A stretch of 64,000 bases of DNA from Mycobacterium kyogaense (GTDB lineage Bacteria; Actinomycetota; Actinomycetes; Mycobacteriales; Mycobacteriaceae). Below are positions 17,950 to 26,887 of the stretch, in pieces; position 1 is the stretch's first letter; the number at the start of each line of letters is the position of its first letter. A program made the translations under genes and the position numbers. Location of the stretch: the NCBI RefSeq assembly GCF_003254575.1, contig NZ_QJUA01000014.1, positions 1-64,000 on the forward strand, in the 5' to 3' direction. The notes beneath the pieces were generated by a model, which saw only the letters and a list, made by a program, of their open reading frames with translations, did not search any database and had not been told where the DNA came from.

Positions 17950-19971
17950 TCAGAGTGGCGAACCGACGGTGGTCGCCACCGCGCCGGCGACGGCACCTCC
18001 GTCACCGCGTGCGACGACGACGATCAGCGGCCCGTAGGGCGGCCGCCATTCACTGTGGACGCGGTCGTGCTTGCCTGCGGGGAGCACAGAGGTGCCCGTC
18101 TTCGCGTGCTGTGAGCCCTCCACCAGGACCCGCTCGCCGTCCACGAAGGCGGCGATTTCCACGGCGGGGCCGCCCTCGACGAGCACTCCGAACGTCAGCG
18201 TTGCACCGTCATCGCCAGGGCGGATGTCCACGTCCGACACCTGCAGGCGCAGGTCACCGTCGGCCGGGCCGCACGGTGCCGCGAACACGGCCTCGTCACC
18301 CAGCGCGGGTGTGCGCGACGGAGTGGTGCGTCGCGTCCGCAGGCTCTCGACCGAACGGGCCAGCTGCAACAGCGCCGTGTCCGAGTACGCGGGGCCCGCC
18401 AGTGTCAGGCCGACGGGCATGCCGATGTCCTCCATCGTGCCCATCGGCACGGTGACCGTCGGGATACCGAGGTGGCGGGGCACGAGGTTGCCGTTGGACA
18501 CCCAGACGCCGTTTCGCCAGGCGATGTCGGCCGACGCAGCCCGCGTATCAGCGTCGGCGGGGCCGACGTCTGCTGCAGCCGGGAAGATCACCGCATCGAA
18601 GCCGTTGTCGGACAACCACTTCTCGAAGTCGGCGCGTCGTGTCTCCTCCAGCCCGCGCATCCCTGCTTCGATCGACGGGATCTGGTCGAAGGGAATGACG
18701 CCGGCGCGGGCGTGCTCGACGTACTCCGCGAGGTCGTAGGCGAGGTCGAACGGGAAGATTCCGTAGCGGTCCGGGAGGGCGCCGGTCGGCTCGGGGAAGA
18801 TCAGAGATCCGTCCACCGCCGCCAGAGCCCCGGGCCCCGAGTCGACCGACCGCAGGAATGCGTCGAAGGCCCATATCGACAGATCCGAGAGCTCACGCGC
18901 GAGGAACTCGGCCGGAACCAGGCCCCGCTCGACCATCGTGCGCGAATCATGGTGCAGCTTTTCGTAATTCTCGACGACTGGGAAGTCGGTTTCCACGACC
19001 TCGGCGCCGGCCGCGACCAGGTCGTCGCTGATGGCCCGCCACAGCGCCATCACCGAATCGCGGGTGCGAATCGGGAGCGCGCTGTCCGGATCGCCGTTGA
19101 TGTAGAGGCGGGGGACGGCGAGGCGTAGCCCCTGCAGGGGCAGGGGTGCGAGATCGGTGAACGAGGCCGGCCGCACAGCCGAGGCGGCGGGGATGCCGAC
19201 CCAGTCCTGCAGCCGCCAGAGATCTCCGTCCCGCACCGGATCGTCGTCGACGACGACGTCGAGGAGGTGGAGCAGATCGTCCACCGAACGCGCATGGGGG
19301 ACAACGACATCCATGGTCGGGACCAGCGGCCAGTTGCCGCGGACGGAGATCACCCCGCGGGAGGGAGTGTAGGCGACGAGACCGTTGTTCGAGGCTGGGG
19401 CGCGGCCGGATGACCAGGTCTCCTCGGCGAGGCCGAAGGCGCCGAAGCTCGCGGCGGTGGCGGTTCCTGACCCATTGGACGATCCCGAGCCGAACGCTGC
19501 CGTCAGATACTCGCTGCTGTAGGGACTTTCGGCGCGACCGTACAGTCCGCGTTGCATACCTCCGGCTGCCATCGGGGGCATGTTGGTCAGGCCGAGGCAG
19601 ATGGCACCTGCGGAGCGCAGCCGGCCGACCGCGAAGGCGTCATCGTCGGCGACGAGATCGGCGAATGCCGGAGAGCCCGCGGTGACCGGTAGGCCGCGCA
19701 CTTTGTAGCTGGCCTTGGCGGTGAACGGGATCCCGTCCATCGGCCCGAGGGACCGACCGCTCGCCCGGCGCCGATCCGAGGCCCGCGCCTCGTCGAACGC
19801 CGCGGGATTGAGCACCGGCACGGAGTTGAGCATGATGCCGGACCGGTCGTAGTGCCCGATTCTGTTCAGATACCGGGCGACGAGCTCGACACTCGTCACG
19901 GCACCACTCTCGAGAGCACGGCTCAGCAGGTCGAGATCGGCCTCGACGACCGTGAGATCACCGGATGTCAT
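17950..19971 (-). CDS. Amidase signature family hydrolase with C-terminal extension
   Basis: 673 residues from ATG 19971. The amidase Ser-cisSer-Lys triad is intact: Lys86 in FTAKASYK, the cis-Ser in GSGSSNGSG (about 164-165) and the nucleophile Ser188 in ETWSSGRAPAS. About 110 residues after the amidase core form a beta-rich extension rich in charged turns, not usual in the family. It cleaves an unidentified amide. A TetR gene is divergently transcribed, and both the amidase and the downstream kinase/phospho-lyase fusion carry the same promoter motif, which suggests one regulon. Confidence 0.85.
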   Translation of the reverse strand: MTSGDLTVVEADLDLLSRALESGAVTSVELVARYLNRIGHYDRSGIMLNSVPVLNPAAFDEARASDRRRASGRSLGPMDGIPFTAKASYKVRGLPVTAGSPAFADLVADDDAFAVGRLRSAGAICLGLTNMPPMAAGGMQRGLYGRAESPYSSEYLTAAFGSGSSNGSGTATAASFGAFGLAEETWSSGRAPASNNGLVAYTPSRGVISVRGNWPLVPTMDVVVPHARSVDDLLHLLDVVVDDDPVRDGDLWRLQDWVGIPAASAVRPASFTDLAPLPLQGLRLAVPRLYINGDPDSALPIRTRDSVMALWRAISDDLVAAGAEVVETDFPVVENYEKLHHDSRTMVERGLVPAEFLARELSDLSIWAFDAFLRSVDSGPGALAAVDGSLIFPEPTGALPDRYGIFPFDLAYDLAEYVEHARAGVIPFDQIPSIEAGMRGLEETRRADFEKWLSDNGFDAVIFPAAADVGPADADTRAASADIAWRNGVWVSNGNLVPRHLGIPTVTVPMGTMEDIGMPVGLTLAGPAYSDTALLQLARSVESLRTRRTTPSRTPALGDEAVFAAPCGPADGDLRLQVSDVDIRPGDDGATLTFGVLVEGGPAVEIAAFVDGERVLVEGSQHAKTGTSVLPAGKHDRVHSEWRPPYGPLIVVVARGDGGAVAGAVATTVGSPL

Positions 19972-20003
19972 GGGCAGGACGCTGTGGATTCGACCGACAC
20001 GCG

Positions 20004-20029
20004 CTAAAACATACACTGTCGGTTTATGC
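20004..20029. promoter_or_regulatory. Shared promoter motif, copy 2 (amidase/TetR divergent region)
   Basis: CTAAAACATACAC-N4-GGTTTATGC lies between the divergent amidase and TetR starts. It matches the block at 17890-17914 in 12 of the first 13 positions and in the GGTTT half. This is a plausible binding site of the adjacent TetR protein. Confidence 0.5.
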
Positions 20030-20072
20030 TTGTCGTCAGAACGCAGTCGTCGATTCTTCAGAGGAGACCGAC

Positions 20073-20696
20073 ATCGCACGCCCACCCCGTCCGATACTCA
20101 ACCGGGATCTGATCGCCCGCACCGCACTGGCGCTCATCGACCGCCATGGCGCCGAGGGCGCGAGCATGCGGCGGGTGGCCCAGAAACTGAACGTGAACCC
20201 CACCTCGCTGTACAACCATGTTGCGGACCGTGCCGCGATGATCGAAGACGTTCGCGCATTGGTGTCGGCGCGTATCGACTCGGCCCCGTTGCGCGAAAGC
20301 ACCTGGGAGGACGGCCTACTCGAGTGGGCTCGCTCCTACCGGTTGGCTTTCGCGCGTCACCCCCGCGCGATTCCCCTGCTGATGACCACCCGGGCCTCGG
20401 CACCGGTGCTGCTCGCCGAATACGAGGATTTCGTGGTGGCCGCCGAGGCCGCAGGATGGCCCACCGACGACGTCCTCCCGCTGTTGACCGCGTTCGAGTC
20501 GTTCATCCTCGGCAGCGTGCTCGACATGTCCGGCCCCACCGTCATCTTCGATCCGGCCGGACAGGAGGAGCAGTTCCCCCGCTTCACCGCGGCCTATGCG
20601 ACGTTGGCAGACCATGACGCGGCCGACCCGATCGCGACACGCGCATTCGAGCGCGGACTGGCGATGCTCGTCGCGTCGGCGAGACCGAGTCCCTAG
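20073..20696 (+). CDS. TetR family regulator, apparent ATC start codon
   Basis: 207 residues. The helix-turn-helix spans about residues 12-55 (ASMRRVAQKLNVNPTSLYNH) and the C-terminal part is of the TetR_C_1 type. From the ATG at 19965, which is inside the divergent amidase start, to the conserved domain there is no in-frame ATG, GTG or TTG. A GAGGAG ribosome binding site at 20061-20066 points six bases later to an ATC (20073). That start would give the normal-looking N-terminus (M)ARPPRPILNRDLIART. It is probably a rare ATC start, or an ATG lost by mutation or sequencing error. It likely controls the divergent amidase and perhaps the fusion gene. Confidence 0.75.
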   Translation: MARPPRPILNRDLIARTALALIDRHGAEGASMRRVAQKLNVNPTSLYNHVADRAAMIEDVRALVSARIDSAPLRESTWEDGLLEWARSYRLAFARHPRAIPLLMTTRASAPVLLAEYEDFVVAAEAAGWPTDDVLPLLTAFESFILGSVLDMSGPTVIFDPAGQEEQFPRFTAAYATLADHDAADPIATRAFERGLAMLVASARPSP

Positions 20697-20705
20697 GCTC
20701 GAGCC

Positions 20706-20999
20706 GTGGAATGGGAGTTCGTGGCCGAGGTTTTCCAGTGGCGCGGGCCGGCACCGTACTTCTTCGTCGAGACACCGCCGGACATCGACGATTTCCTGCA
20801 CGCACGGTCAAGCGAGCTGACCTACGGGTGGGGGGTCATTCCCGCCCGGGTGCGCATCGGCGGCACGGAGGTGACGACGTCACTGATCCCGCGGGACGAC
20901 GTCTACCTGGTTCCGCTGAAAGTCGCGCTGCGCCGCGCCGAGGACGTCGACGACGGCGACACGGTGCGGATCCGATTGACCGTGGCCGTGGGACGCTGA
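20706..20999 (+). CDS. DUF1905 domain protein
   Basis: 97 residues. WEFVAEVFQWRGPAPYFFVETP at the start and YGWGVIPARVRIGGTEVTTSLIPRDDVYLVPLK in the body are typical of the small DUF1905 beta-barrel family. This example is a stand-alone domain. The function is unknown. It begins nine bases after the TetR stop, so it may be read through from that gene. Confidence 0.8.
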   Translation: MEWEFVAEVFQWRGPAPYFFVETPPDIDDFLHARSSELTYGWGVIPARVRIGGTEVTTSLIPRDDVYLVPLKVALRRAEDVDDGDTVRIRLTVAVGR

Positions 21000-21011
21000 C
21001 GTGGCGATGGC

Positions 21012-21578
21012 TCAGCCGGTGGCGTCGAGGATCTTGATCGCGAAGACCAGGGAGTCACCGGGCAGGATGCCGGCGGCGGGCTGACCGTTCGGGTAGCCGT
21101 CCGCCGACGTCATCGCGACCGCGACGGTGGAGCCCACATGTTGACCGGCGATGGCCTTCTGGAAGCCGGGCACCACGCCACCCAGCGGGAAGTCGACCGG
21201 GGTGCCGCGCTGGTAGCTGCTGTCGAACACCGAGCCGTCGCGGCCATTGACGCCCTGGTAGCAGACGGACACGGTGGCAGCGTCGCCGACGACGGCGCCC
21301 GATCCGGCTTGCAGCGTGTGCACCTGCGTCTCGGTGACCGTGAACGGCGTGGTCACGGTGATCAGGGGTGCCGCGGTGTCCGTGGAGCCGGTGACGGCGA
21401 CGCTGCCGGTCGCCCCGGGAAGGGTCCATTCGGGAGCTGTTGCGGCACTGGGAGCGGCAGTCGGACAGGCTGCTGCCTGCGCCTCGGAGGACCCGCAGGC
21501 TGTCAGAGCCAGAGCGGAACCGGCACAGATGGCGAGAGCGAGGGCAGACGGCACACGACGTAGCAGCACCCGCGCCAC
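21012..21578 (-). CDS. FKBP-type peptidyl-prolyl isomerase lipoprotein
   Basis: 188 residues from GTG 21578, preceded by GGGCAGGTAG. A signal peptide ends in the lipobox LTAC, with lipidated Cys near residue 28, so the protein is expected on the outer face of the membrane. The FKBP core is in the second half: VCYQGVNGRDGSVFDSSY, FPLGGVVPGFQKAIAGQHVGSTV and a final LVFAIKILD. It is a prolyl isomerase for exported proteins. It is divergent from the SRPBCC gene. Confidence 0.85.
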   Translation of the reverse strand: MARVLLRRVPSALALAICAGSALALTACGSSEAQAAACPTAAPSAATAPEWTLPGATGSVAVTGSTDTAAPLITVTTPFTVTETQVHTLQAGSGAVVGDAATVSVCYQGVNGRDGSVFDSSYQRGTPVDFPLGGVVPGFQKAIAGQHVGSTVAVAMTSADGYPNGQPAAGILPGDSLVFAIKILDATG

Positions 21579-21630
21579 GCTACCTGCCCACAGGTTTGAG
21601 TTCGTGGTGGGTCTGGGCACTGGAGACAAC

Positions 21631-22095
21631 ATGAGCGACGACAACAAGGTGACCGTGGAACGCACCATCGATGCATCCGCCGACGCGGTCTTCGATGTCC
21701 TGTCCAATCCTCACCGCCACCCTGCCCTCGACGGGTCGGGATTCGTGCGCGGTGTCGACCACGCCGACCGCATCCAGAAGGTCGGCGAAGTGTTCACCAT
21801 GAACATGGCCGGCGATCACATGGGCGGGGAGTACAAGACCGACAATCACGTGACCGGATACGTCAAGGACAAGCTGCTGGCATGGCAGACGGCCCCCGCG
21901 GGAACCGAGCCGCCCGGCTGGAAGTGGTTGTGGGAGCTGGAAGCTCAAGGTCCGAACGCGACGCTGGTTCGGCACACCTACGACTGGTCCAAGGTCACCG
22001 ACAAGGATCTGCTCAAGAAGGTGACGTTTCCGTTGGTCACCGAGGATCAGCTGAGCGACACGCTGTCTCGCCTGGCGGCCGAAACCTCATCCTGA
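21631..22095 (+). CDS. SRPBCC (START/Bet v1-like) family protein
   Basis: 154 residues starting at ATG 21631 after TGGAGAC. VERTIDASADAVFDVLSNP at the N-terminus and a C-terminal amphipathic helix frame a typical ligand-binding SRPBCC barrel, the polyketide cyclase/dehydrase-like family. The ligand and role are unknown. It is divergent from the FKBP lipoprotein gene, with about 50 bases between starts. Confidence 0.8.
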   Translation: MSDDNKVTVERTIDASADAVFDVLSNPHRHPALDGSGFVRGVDHADRIQKVGEVFTMNMAGDHMGGEYKTDNHVTGYVKDKLLAWQTAPAGTEPPGWKWLWELEAQGPNATLVRHTYDWSKVTDKDLLKKVTFPLVTEDQLSDTLSRLAAETSS

Positions 22096-22126
22096 TGTAC
22101 CCCACGGCACGCGTCAGAATGGGCTG

Positions 22127-23176
22127 ATGCGTGCTGTGGTGATGGACCGCATCGGCGGCCCCCTCGAGGTTCGGACAGTCCCGGACCCGACAGCTGCGCC
22201 CGACGGCGTCGTCGTCGCGGTGCGGGCCACCGGTCTGTGCCGCAGCGACTGGCACGCATGGGCCGGCCATGAAACTCTGGCGCTTCCTCACGTCCCGGGC
22301 CACGAACTTGCCGGAGTCGTCGAGGCGGTCGGCCCAGACGTGCATGACTGGGCGGTCGGCGATCGCGTGACAGTACCGTTCGTGTGCGGCTGCGGGACGT
22401 GCTCATGGTGCCGCACCGGTAACGCCCAGGTCTGCCCGCGGCAGGAGCAGCCCGGGTTCACCTACTGGGGCTCGTTCGCCGAACACGTTGCGCTGCCTGC
22501 TGCCGACACCAATCTGGTGTGTCTTCCCGAGTCGGTGTCATTCGCCGCGGCGGCGGGGTTGGGGTGCCGATTCGCCACGGCCTTTCGCGCACTCACGGGA
22601 GTGGGCCGTGTCGAGCCTGGGCAGTGGCTCACGGTGGTCGGCGCCGGCGGGGTCGGATTGAGCGCGGTGATGATCGGCAAAGCGCTGGGCGCCAACGTGA
22701 TTGCCGTGGACCGCAATCCGTCCGCACTGACCGCCGCCGAGGTGCTCGGCGCCGACCACACTCTGGTCGCCGGCGACGGCCGAACGGCGGCGGACACGGC
22801 GGCAGATGTTCACGAAATCACCGGCGGCGGTGGCGATGTCGGCGTGGATGCGGTCGGTCACGAATCGACGTGCGAGCTGTCCATCCTGAGCCTGCGCCGC
22901 CACGGTCGGCACGTCCAGGTGGGCTTGTTGCCGCCGGTCGACGGGCATCCGCGCCTACCCATGGATCGGGTGATCGCCTGGGAGATCTCCGTCCTGGGCA
23001 GCCACGGGATGGCCGCAGCGGATTACCCCCCGATGATGGCGATGATCGAACGGGGAGACCTCCGGCCGCAAGACCTGATCGAGCGCACCATCGGCCTCCG
23101 TGAGGCGGCAGCGGCTCTCCCCACCGTCGACACCGCGTCGCCGGTGGGTGTCACCATCATCGACCCGAGCATCTGA
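22127..23176 (+). CDS. Zinc-dependent alcohol dehydrogenase (MDR family)
   Basis: 349 residues. Catalytic zinc ligands Cys38 (GLCRSDWH) and His59-Glu60 (VPGHE) are present. So is the structural zinc site (CGCGTCSWCRTGNAQVC, four Cys) and the NAD(P)-binding loop GAGGVG near residue 178. It oxidises an alcohol or reduces an aldehyde; no substrate can be assigned. It is followed by the convergent protease gene with only two bases between stops. Confidence 0.85.
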   Translation: MRAVVMDRIGGPLEVRTVPDPTAAPDGVVVAVRATGLCRSDWHAWAGHETLALPHVPGHELAGVVEAVGPDVHDWAVGDRVTVPFVCGCGTCSWCRTGNAQVCPRQEQPGFTYWGSFAEHVALPAADTNLVCLPESVSFAAAAGLGCRFATAFRALTGVGRVEPGQWLTVVGAGGVGLSAVMIGKALGANVIAVDRNPSALTAAEVLGADHTLVAGDGRTAADTAADVHEITGGGGDVGVDAVGHESTCELSILSLRRHGRHVQVGLLPPVDGHPRLPMDRVIAWEISVLGSHGMAAADYPPMMAMIERGDLRPQDLIERTIGLREAAAALPTVDTASPVGVTIIDPSI

Positions 23177-23178
23177 CA

Positions 23179-24465
23179 TCACGCCTTGCCGAGAGTGACC
23201 TGCGTGGTCTGCGTAGCGCCGGTGTCGTCCCGGTAGGTGACCGACACCTGATCGCCAGGCGCTTTGGACCGCACTGCAGCGGCGAGCGCCTCGGGTCCGT
23301 CGATGACCTGGCCGTCGATCTTGGTGATCACCGCCCCACTGGACAGGCCGGCCTGCGCGGCAGGGCTTCCGGCCGCCACCTGCGCGATGGCCGCGCCGTC
23401 CGCGCCTCCGGAGTCACTGGAGTCACCGCCCTGGGTGCCCAGTTGCACGCCCAGCGAGCCGTGACTGGCGGTGCCGGAGGAGATCAGCTCATCGGCGATG
23501 CGCTTGGCCTGGTCGGACGGGATCGCGAAACCGAGCCCGATGGAGCCGCCGCTGGAGCCGGAACCCATGCTGGCACCGGCTGAGTTGACACCGATCAGGT
23601 CGCCGTTCATGTCCACCAGCGGTCCACCCGAATTGCCCGGATTGATGGCGGCATCGGTCTGCAGCGCGTCGAGGACGACGGGGGAACTGCCCTCACCGTC
23701 GCCGGCGGTCACGGGCCGATTCAGTGCGCTGACAATGCCTTTGGTCACCGTGCCCTGCAAGCCGAGCGGGGATCCGATCGCGACGACCTCTTGGCCGATC
23801 TTCACGTCCTTCGACGAGCCGATGGTGATCGGCGTGAGTCCGCTGACCCCCTGCGCGCGCACGACCGCCAGGTCACCGATCGGATCGGTGCCCACGACGG
23901 TGAAGGGCACGCTGCGCCCGTCGGAGAACGTGACGGTCGCGGGGGAGTCGCCGCCGTCGAAGGCCGCGGGCTGCGCCCCCGCACCGCCCTGAACCGCCGG
24001 CGCGACCACGTGGTTGTTGGTGAGGATCAGTCCGTCCGGGCTGAGGACGATGCCGGACCCTTCGGCCATGCCCTGCCCTGCGGTGATCTGCAATTTGACG
24101 ACGCTGGGCATCACCTTGGCGGCGACCTGCTCCACCGAACCGGGCGCGGCGCTGGCAGCCGGCTTCACCGGCTGGGCCTGCGCTGCTGACGCTGGTGTGG
24201 CGGCCGGGTGCTGGTGATCAGTCACAGCTACCGCTGCCGCGGCTCCGACGCCACCGCCGGCAATGGCCACGGCGGCGGCACCCGCGAGCACGAGCCCACG
24301 CGGGGTGCGCGAGCGGCTGTTTCGGCGTGGCGTGGCCGGGCCACCAGGCACGGGTTGGTGGTGCGGCCACGGTGCGGAGTTGCCCGGCAACGGGTTCGGC
24401 GGAGCGGGCCAGCTTCCGCGCGACCAGTCGTGATTGTGTGGAGGAGGTGGGGGCGGGGTCGCCAT
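23179..24465 (-). CDS. pepD: HtrA-family serine protease with PDZ domain, PepD-like
   Basis: 428 residues from ATG 24465. A Pro-rich cytoplasmic N-terminus (1-55) is followed by one membrane helix (about 57-82) and a periplasmic trypsin-like domain with His152 (TNNHVV), Asp198 (IGDLAVV) and Ser279 (NPGNSGGPL). A PDZ domain lies at about 335-425. Layout and many stretches match M. tuberculosis PepD (HtrA2), the envelope-stress protease and chaperone controlled by MprAB/SigE. No mprAB genes are adjacent here, so this may be a paralogue. Repeats in the upstream region are listed separately. Confidence 0.85.
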   Translation of the reverse strand: MATPPPPPPHNHDWSRGSWPAPPNPLPGNSAPWPHHQPVPGGPATPRRNSRSRTPRGLVLAGAAAVAIAGGGVGAAAAVAVTDHQHPAATPASAAQAQPVKPAASAAPGSVEQVAAKVMPSVVKLQITAGQGMAEGSGIVLSPDGLILTNNHVVAPAVQGGAGAQPAAFDGGDSPATVTFSDGRSVPFTVVGTDPIGDLAVVRAQGVSGLTPITIGSSKDVKIGQEVVAIGSPLGLQGTVTKGIVSALNRPVTAGDGEGSSPVVLDALQTDAAINPGNSGGPLVDMNGDLIGVNSAGASMGSGSSGGSIGLGFAIPSDQAKRIADELISSGTASHGSLGVQLGTQGGDSSDSGGADGAAIAQVAAGSPAAQAGLSSGAVITKIDGQVIDGPEALAAAVRSKAPGDQVSVTYRDDTGATQTTQVTLGKA

Positions 24466-24518
24466 CGGTGGTGTTCCCTTCGAGTGGGCAGGGGACGTCG
24501 GCGGGTCCGACGTGGTTG

Positions 24519-24566
24519 GTCTCAGGTTGCCCACCGCAACTGAGACTCGACTGAGAGCACACTCAG
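24519..24566. promoter_or_regulatory. Repeat-rich promoter region of the PepD-like gene
   Basis: GTCTCAGGTTG (24519-24529) pairs with CAACTGAGAC (24539-24547), with one bulged base. CTGAGA recurs at 24540 and 24551 with 11-base spacing, and CTCAG at 24562. The block sits 55-100 bases before the pepD start. A two-component regulator such as MprA is a possible reader; that is a guess from the family. Confidence 0.3.
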
Positions 24567-24585
24567 CAAAGACCGAGAAGATCGC

Positions 24586-25428
24586 TCACCGGTAGAGGCT
24601 GGCCATTCCGTTGACGGGACCGAGGCCGTGGCCGAGGGGATAGGCCTCCCGGATGCATTCGGTCACCCACGTCTTGCCGAATGCCACCGCGTCGGGAACG
24701 GAATAGCCGTGCGCCAGTGCAGCCGTGATCGCTGCGCCCAGGGTGTCACCGGCGCCGTGGTCATCCCGGGTGTCCACCCGGGCTGCTGCGAACTCGTGGA
24801 ACTCCGAACCGTCGAACAGGAGATCCGAGCTGATGCGGGAGGTGCGCAGATGGCCACCCTTGACCAGGGCCCATCGAGGCCCGAGCGCATGCAGCGCGCG
24901 GGCGGCGTCGCGTTGGGTCTCGGGGTCCACGACGTCGATGCCGACGAGGAGCCGTACTTCGTCGAGGTTGGGCGTCACCAGGGTGGCCAGCGGAATCAGT
25001 TCATCGCGCATGGCATCGAGCGCACTGGGGTGCAATAACGGCTCGCCGGCGTTGGAGGCACACACCGGATCAACCACGAAGGGGACCCTGCCGGTGAGCT
25101 TCTCCGCCGACCAGGTGGCCACGATCGCCCGGATGATCGCCGTAGAAGCCAGCATGCCCGTCTTGGCCGCTTCGATGCCGATGTCGGACACCACTGCGCT
25201 GATCTGAGCACCGACCACCTGCACCGGAATCTCATGAAACGCTTTGACACCCAACGAGTTCTGTACAGTTACTGCGGTGACGGCTGCGGATCCGTGTACG
25301 CCCAGCATCGCGAACGTCCGCATATCGGCCTGTAGACCGGCGCTGCCTCCGGAGTCGGACCCCGCGATCGTCATCACGCGACGCGGCGTCTGACCGGGGG
25401 CTGTCAGCGGGAGACGATTTGTCATCAC
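24586..25428 (-). CDS. thiD: Hydroxymethylpyrimidine/phosphomethylpyrimidine kinase
   Basis: 280 residues. [16 protein letters not shown] (about 21-36) binds the pyrimidine. [32 protein letters not shown] and VTPNLDE follow in the ThiD order, and [13 protein letters not shown] carries the catalytic base region. It phosphorylates HMP and HMP-phosphate in thiamine biosynthesis. No other thi gene is next to it and no TPP riboswitch (thi-box) was recognisable in the 37 bases before it. It is preceded on the same strand by the GAF-EAL gene. Confidence 0.9.
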   Translation of the reverse strand: MMTNRLPLTAPGQTPRRVMTIAGSDSGGSAGLQADMRTFAMLGVHGSAAVTAVTVQNSLGVKAFHEIPVQVVGAQISAVVSDIGIEAAKTGMLASTAIIRAIVATWSAEKLTGRVPFVVDPVCASNAGEPLLHPSALDAMRDELIPLATLVTPNLDEVRLLVGIDVVDPETQRDAARALHALGPRWALVKGGHLRTSRISSDLLFDGSEFHEFAAARVDTRDDHGAGDTLGAAITAALAHGYSVPDAVAFGKTWVTECIREAYPLGHGLGPVNGMASLYR

Positions 25429-25465
25429 GGGTGATTGTAAAGTGGTGTGCGACGCTCGACCGGTT

Positions 25466-26743
25466 CTACGACGCTGCGAGCCGGAGGTCGCCCGGCCTGC
25501 CGAAGAGGTACCCCTGACCCCATCCGACCCCGAGCTCAGTCAGCGTCGCCTGTTCGTCACGTCGCTCGATCGCCTCGGCGATGGTGGTCGCTCCGGTCTC
25601 GGCGCAGAGCCGCACGATGGCGGTCACCAGGGCGCGCTTGGCTGGATCGCGGTCGATCCCCGACGTCAGCGATCCGTCGATCTTGACGATGTCCGGCCGC
25701 AGCTGCAGCATCTGCTTGAAACTCGCATAGCCTGCCCCGGCGTCATCGATTGCCAGCCGAACACCGCGCTCCCGCAGAGGTTTCAGCGCATCGGCCAAGC
25801 CGTCCGGGAAGGGCTCGTGCTCGGTGACCTCCAGCACCACCGGTGTGCGCACCGTCAGCAGTGCTTCGTGTAGCCGCAAGTCGGTGGCTGCCGAGGGGCT
25901 GGCGTTCACCGCGAGGAAGCAGTCATCGGGCACACGGTCGGCGTCAACGAGCACCCGAGACAGGGCCGCCAGTTCCAGTGCCACTCCGCGTCCCAGGCGA
26001 CGGGCGACTTCGAACCAGTAGGCGGGGGATCGTTCTGCGCCGCCGGGAAATCGACACAACCCCTCGAAGCCCACCACGGTTTCCGACGCTAAGTCGACGA
26101 TCGGCTGGTAGACGGCCGACAGTGGTGAGGGCGCAGCAAGAAGATCGTTCACATGTTTGTGGAGCGCGTCCTCGCGGGCCATGTCGGGAAGCAACACCGA
26201 CGCCAGGAACTGCGCGGCGAGATCGCGGCCCTCATGTCGAGGATCGCCGAGGAAGTCGTCGAGCATCGACGAGAGTTCGGTGTGAGATCCGATGAGAGCC
26301 GAGATGAAGCGTGCGGTTGCCTCCATCGCCGCTACGTCGCGGTTGGTGAATTTGGCCTTGTCGACCGATGCGAGGCTCAGTGCGCCGATCCCCGTGCCGT
26401 GGTGCATGAGTGGTATCACGACGAGAGACCCGACGCCCAAGCTCGCGCCGATGGCCCGAACCTGGTCGGTCAGCGCCGGATCCCCCACCGGGTCCGAACT
26501 GACCTGCGGTCGCCCCGTGGCAAGTGCTCGCCCCTGCAACGTGCCTTCTCGCGTCAACGTGAGGCCCAGTAGTGACTGCACCAATCCGTGGGCGGACACG
26601 ACCACGAAGGTGTCCTCGGGAGTCAACAGGCTGACCGCCGCACCGTCAGCTTTCGGCGTGAGCAGGCACATCTGCTCAGCGATCCTCTGCATGAGCGCTG
26701 AAGGATCGATGGACGCGTTGATCGCCGCGACGAGGTTCTGCAA
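25466..26743 (-). CDS. GAF-EAL cyclic-di-GMP phosphodiesterase
   Basis: 425 residues starting at TTG 26743, the only in-frame start codon after an upstream stop. Residues about 5-155 are a GAF sensor domain and about 190-420 an EAL domain. The EAL motif reads EGL (VGFEGLCRFPG). The other catalytic segments are present: VNASP, LEVTEHE, DDAGAGY, DIVKIDGSL, AEAIE and GQGYLFGRPG. It should hydrolyse c-di-GMP to pGpG under control of a ligand or redox signal on the GAF domain. There is no membrane segment. No diguanylate cyclase is nearby. Confidence 0.85.
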   Translation of the reverse strand: MQNLVAAINASIDPSALMQRIAEQMCLLTPKADGAAVSLLTPEDTFVVVSAHGLVQSLLGLTLTREGTLQGRALATGRPQVSSDPVGDPALTDQVRAIGASLGVGSLVVIPLMHHGTGIGALSLASVDKAKFTNRDVAAMEATARFISALIGSHTELSSMLDDFLGDPRHEGRDLAAQFLASVLLPDMAREDALHKHVNDLLAAPSPLSAVYQPIVDLASETVVGFEGLCRFPGGAERSPAYWFEVARRLGRGVALELAALSRVLVDADRVPDDCFLAVNASPSAATDLRLHEALLTVRTPVVLEVTEHEPFPDGLADALKPLRERGVRLAIDDAGAGYASFKQMLQLRPDIVKIDGSLTSGIDRDPAKRALVTAIVRLCAETGATTIAEAIERRDEQATLTELGVGWGQGYLFGRPGDLRLAAS

Positions 26744-26805
26744 CGCCTGACCTAGCGCAGTCCCGGATTCTCGTGGCTAATGCGCACTTTTGACTTCCTC
26801 CCCTT

Positions 26806-26826
26806 AGCCAGCAGGTGGAGCTGGCT
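26806..26826. terminator. Weak stem-loop
   Basis: AGCCAG (26806-26811) pairs with CTGGCT (26821-26826) around a nine-base loop. It lies in the gap between the LLM oxidoreductase stop and the GAF-EAL start, both on the minus strand. There is no T-tract, so its function as a terminator is uncertain. Confidence 0.25.
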
Positions 26827-26887
26827 CTGGCCAAAATAACAGCGAACCGAGGGTCAGTTGTCGAGTTGGACGAATGTCACGTTCGCG

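Noticed and set aside
25429..25465. TPP riboswitch before thiD
   Set aside because: The 37-base gap has no thi-box-like sequence and is too short for the element.
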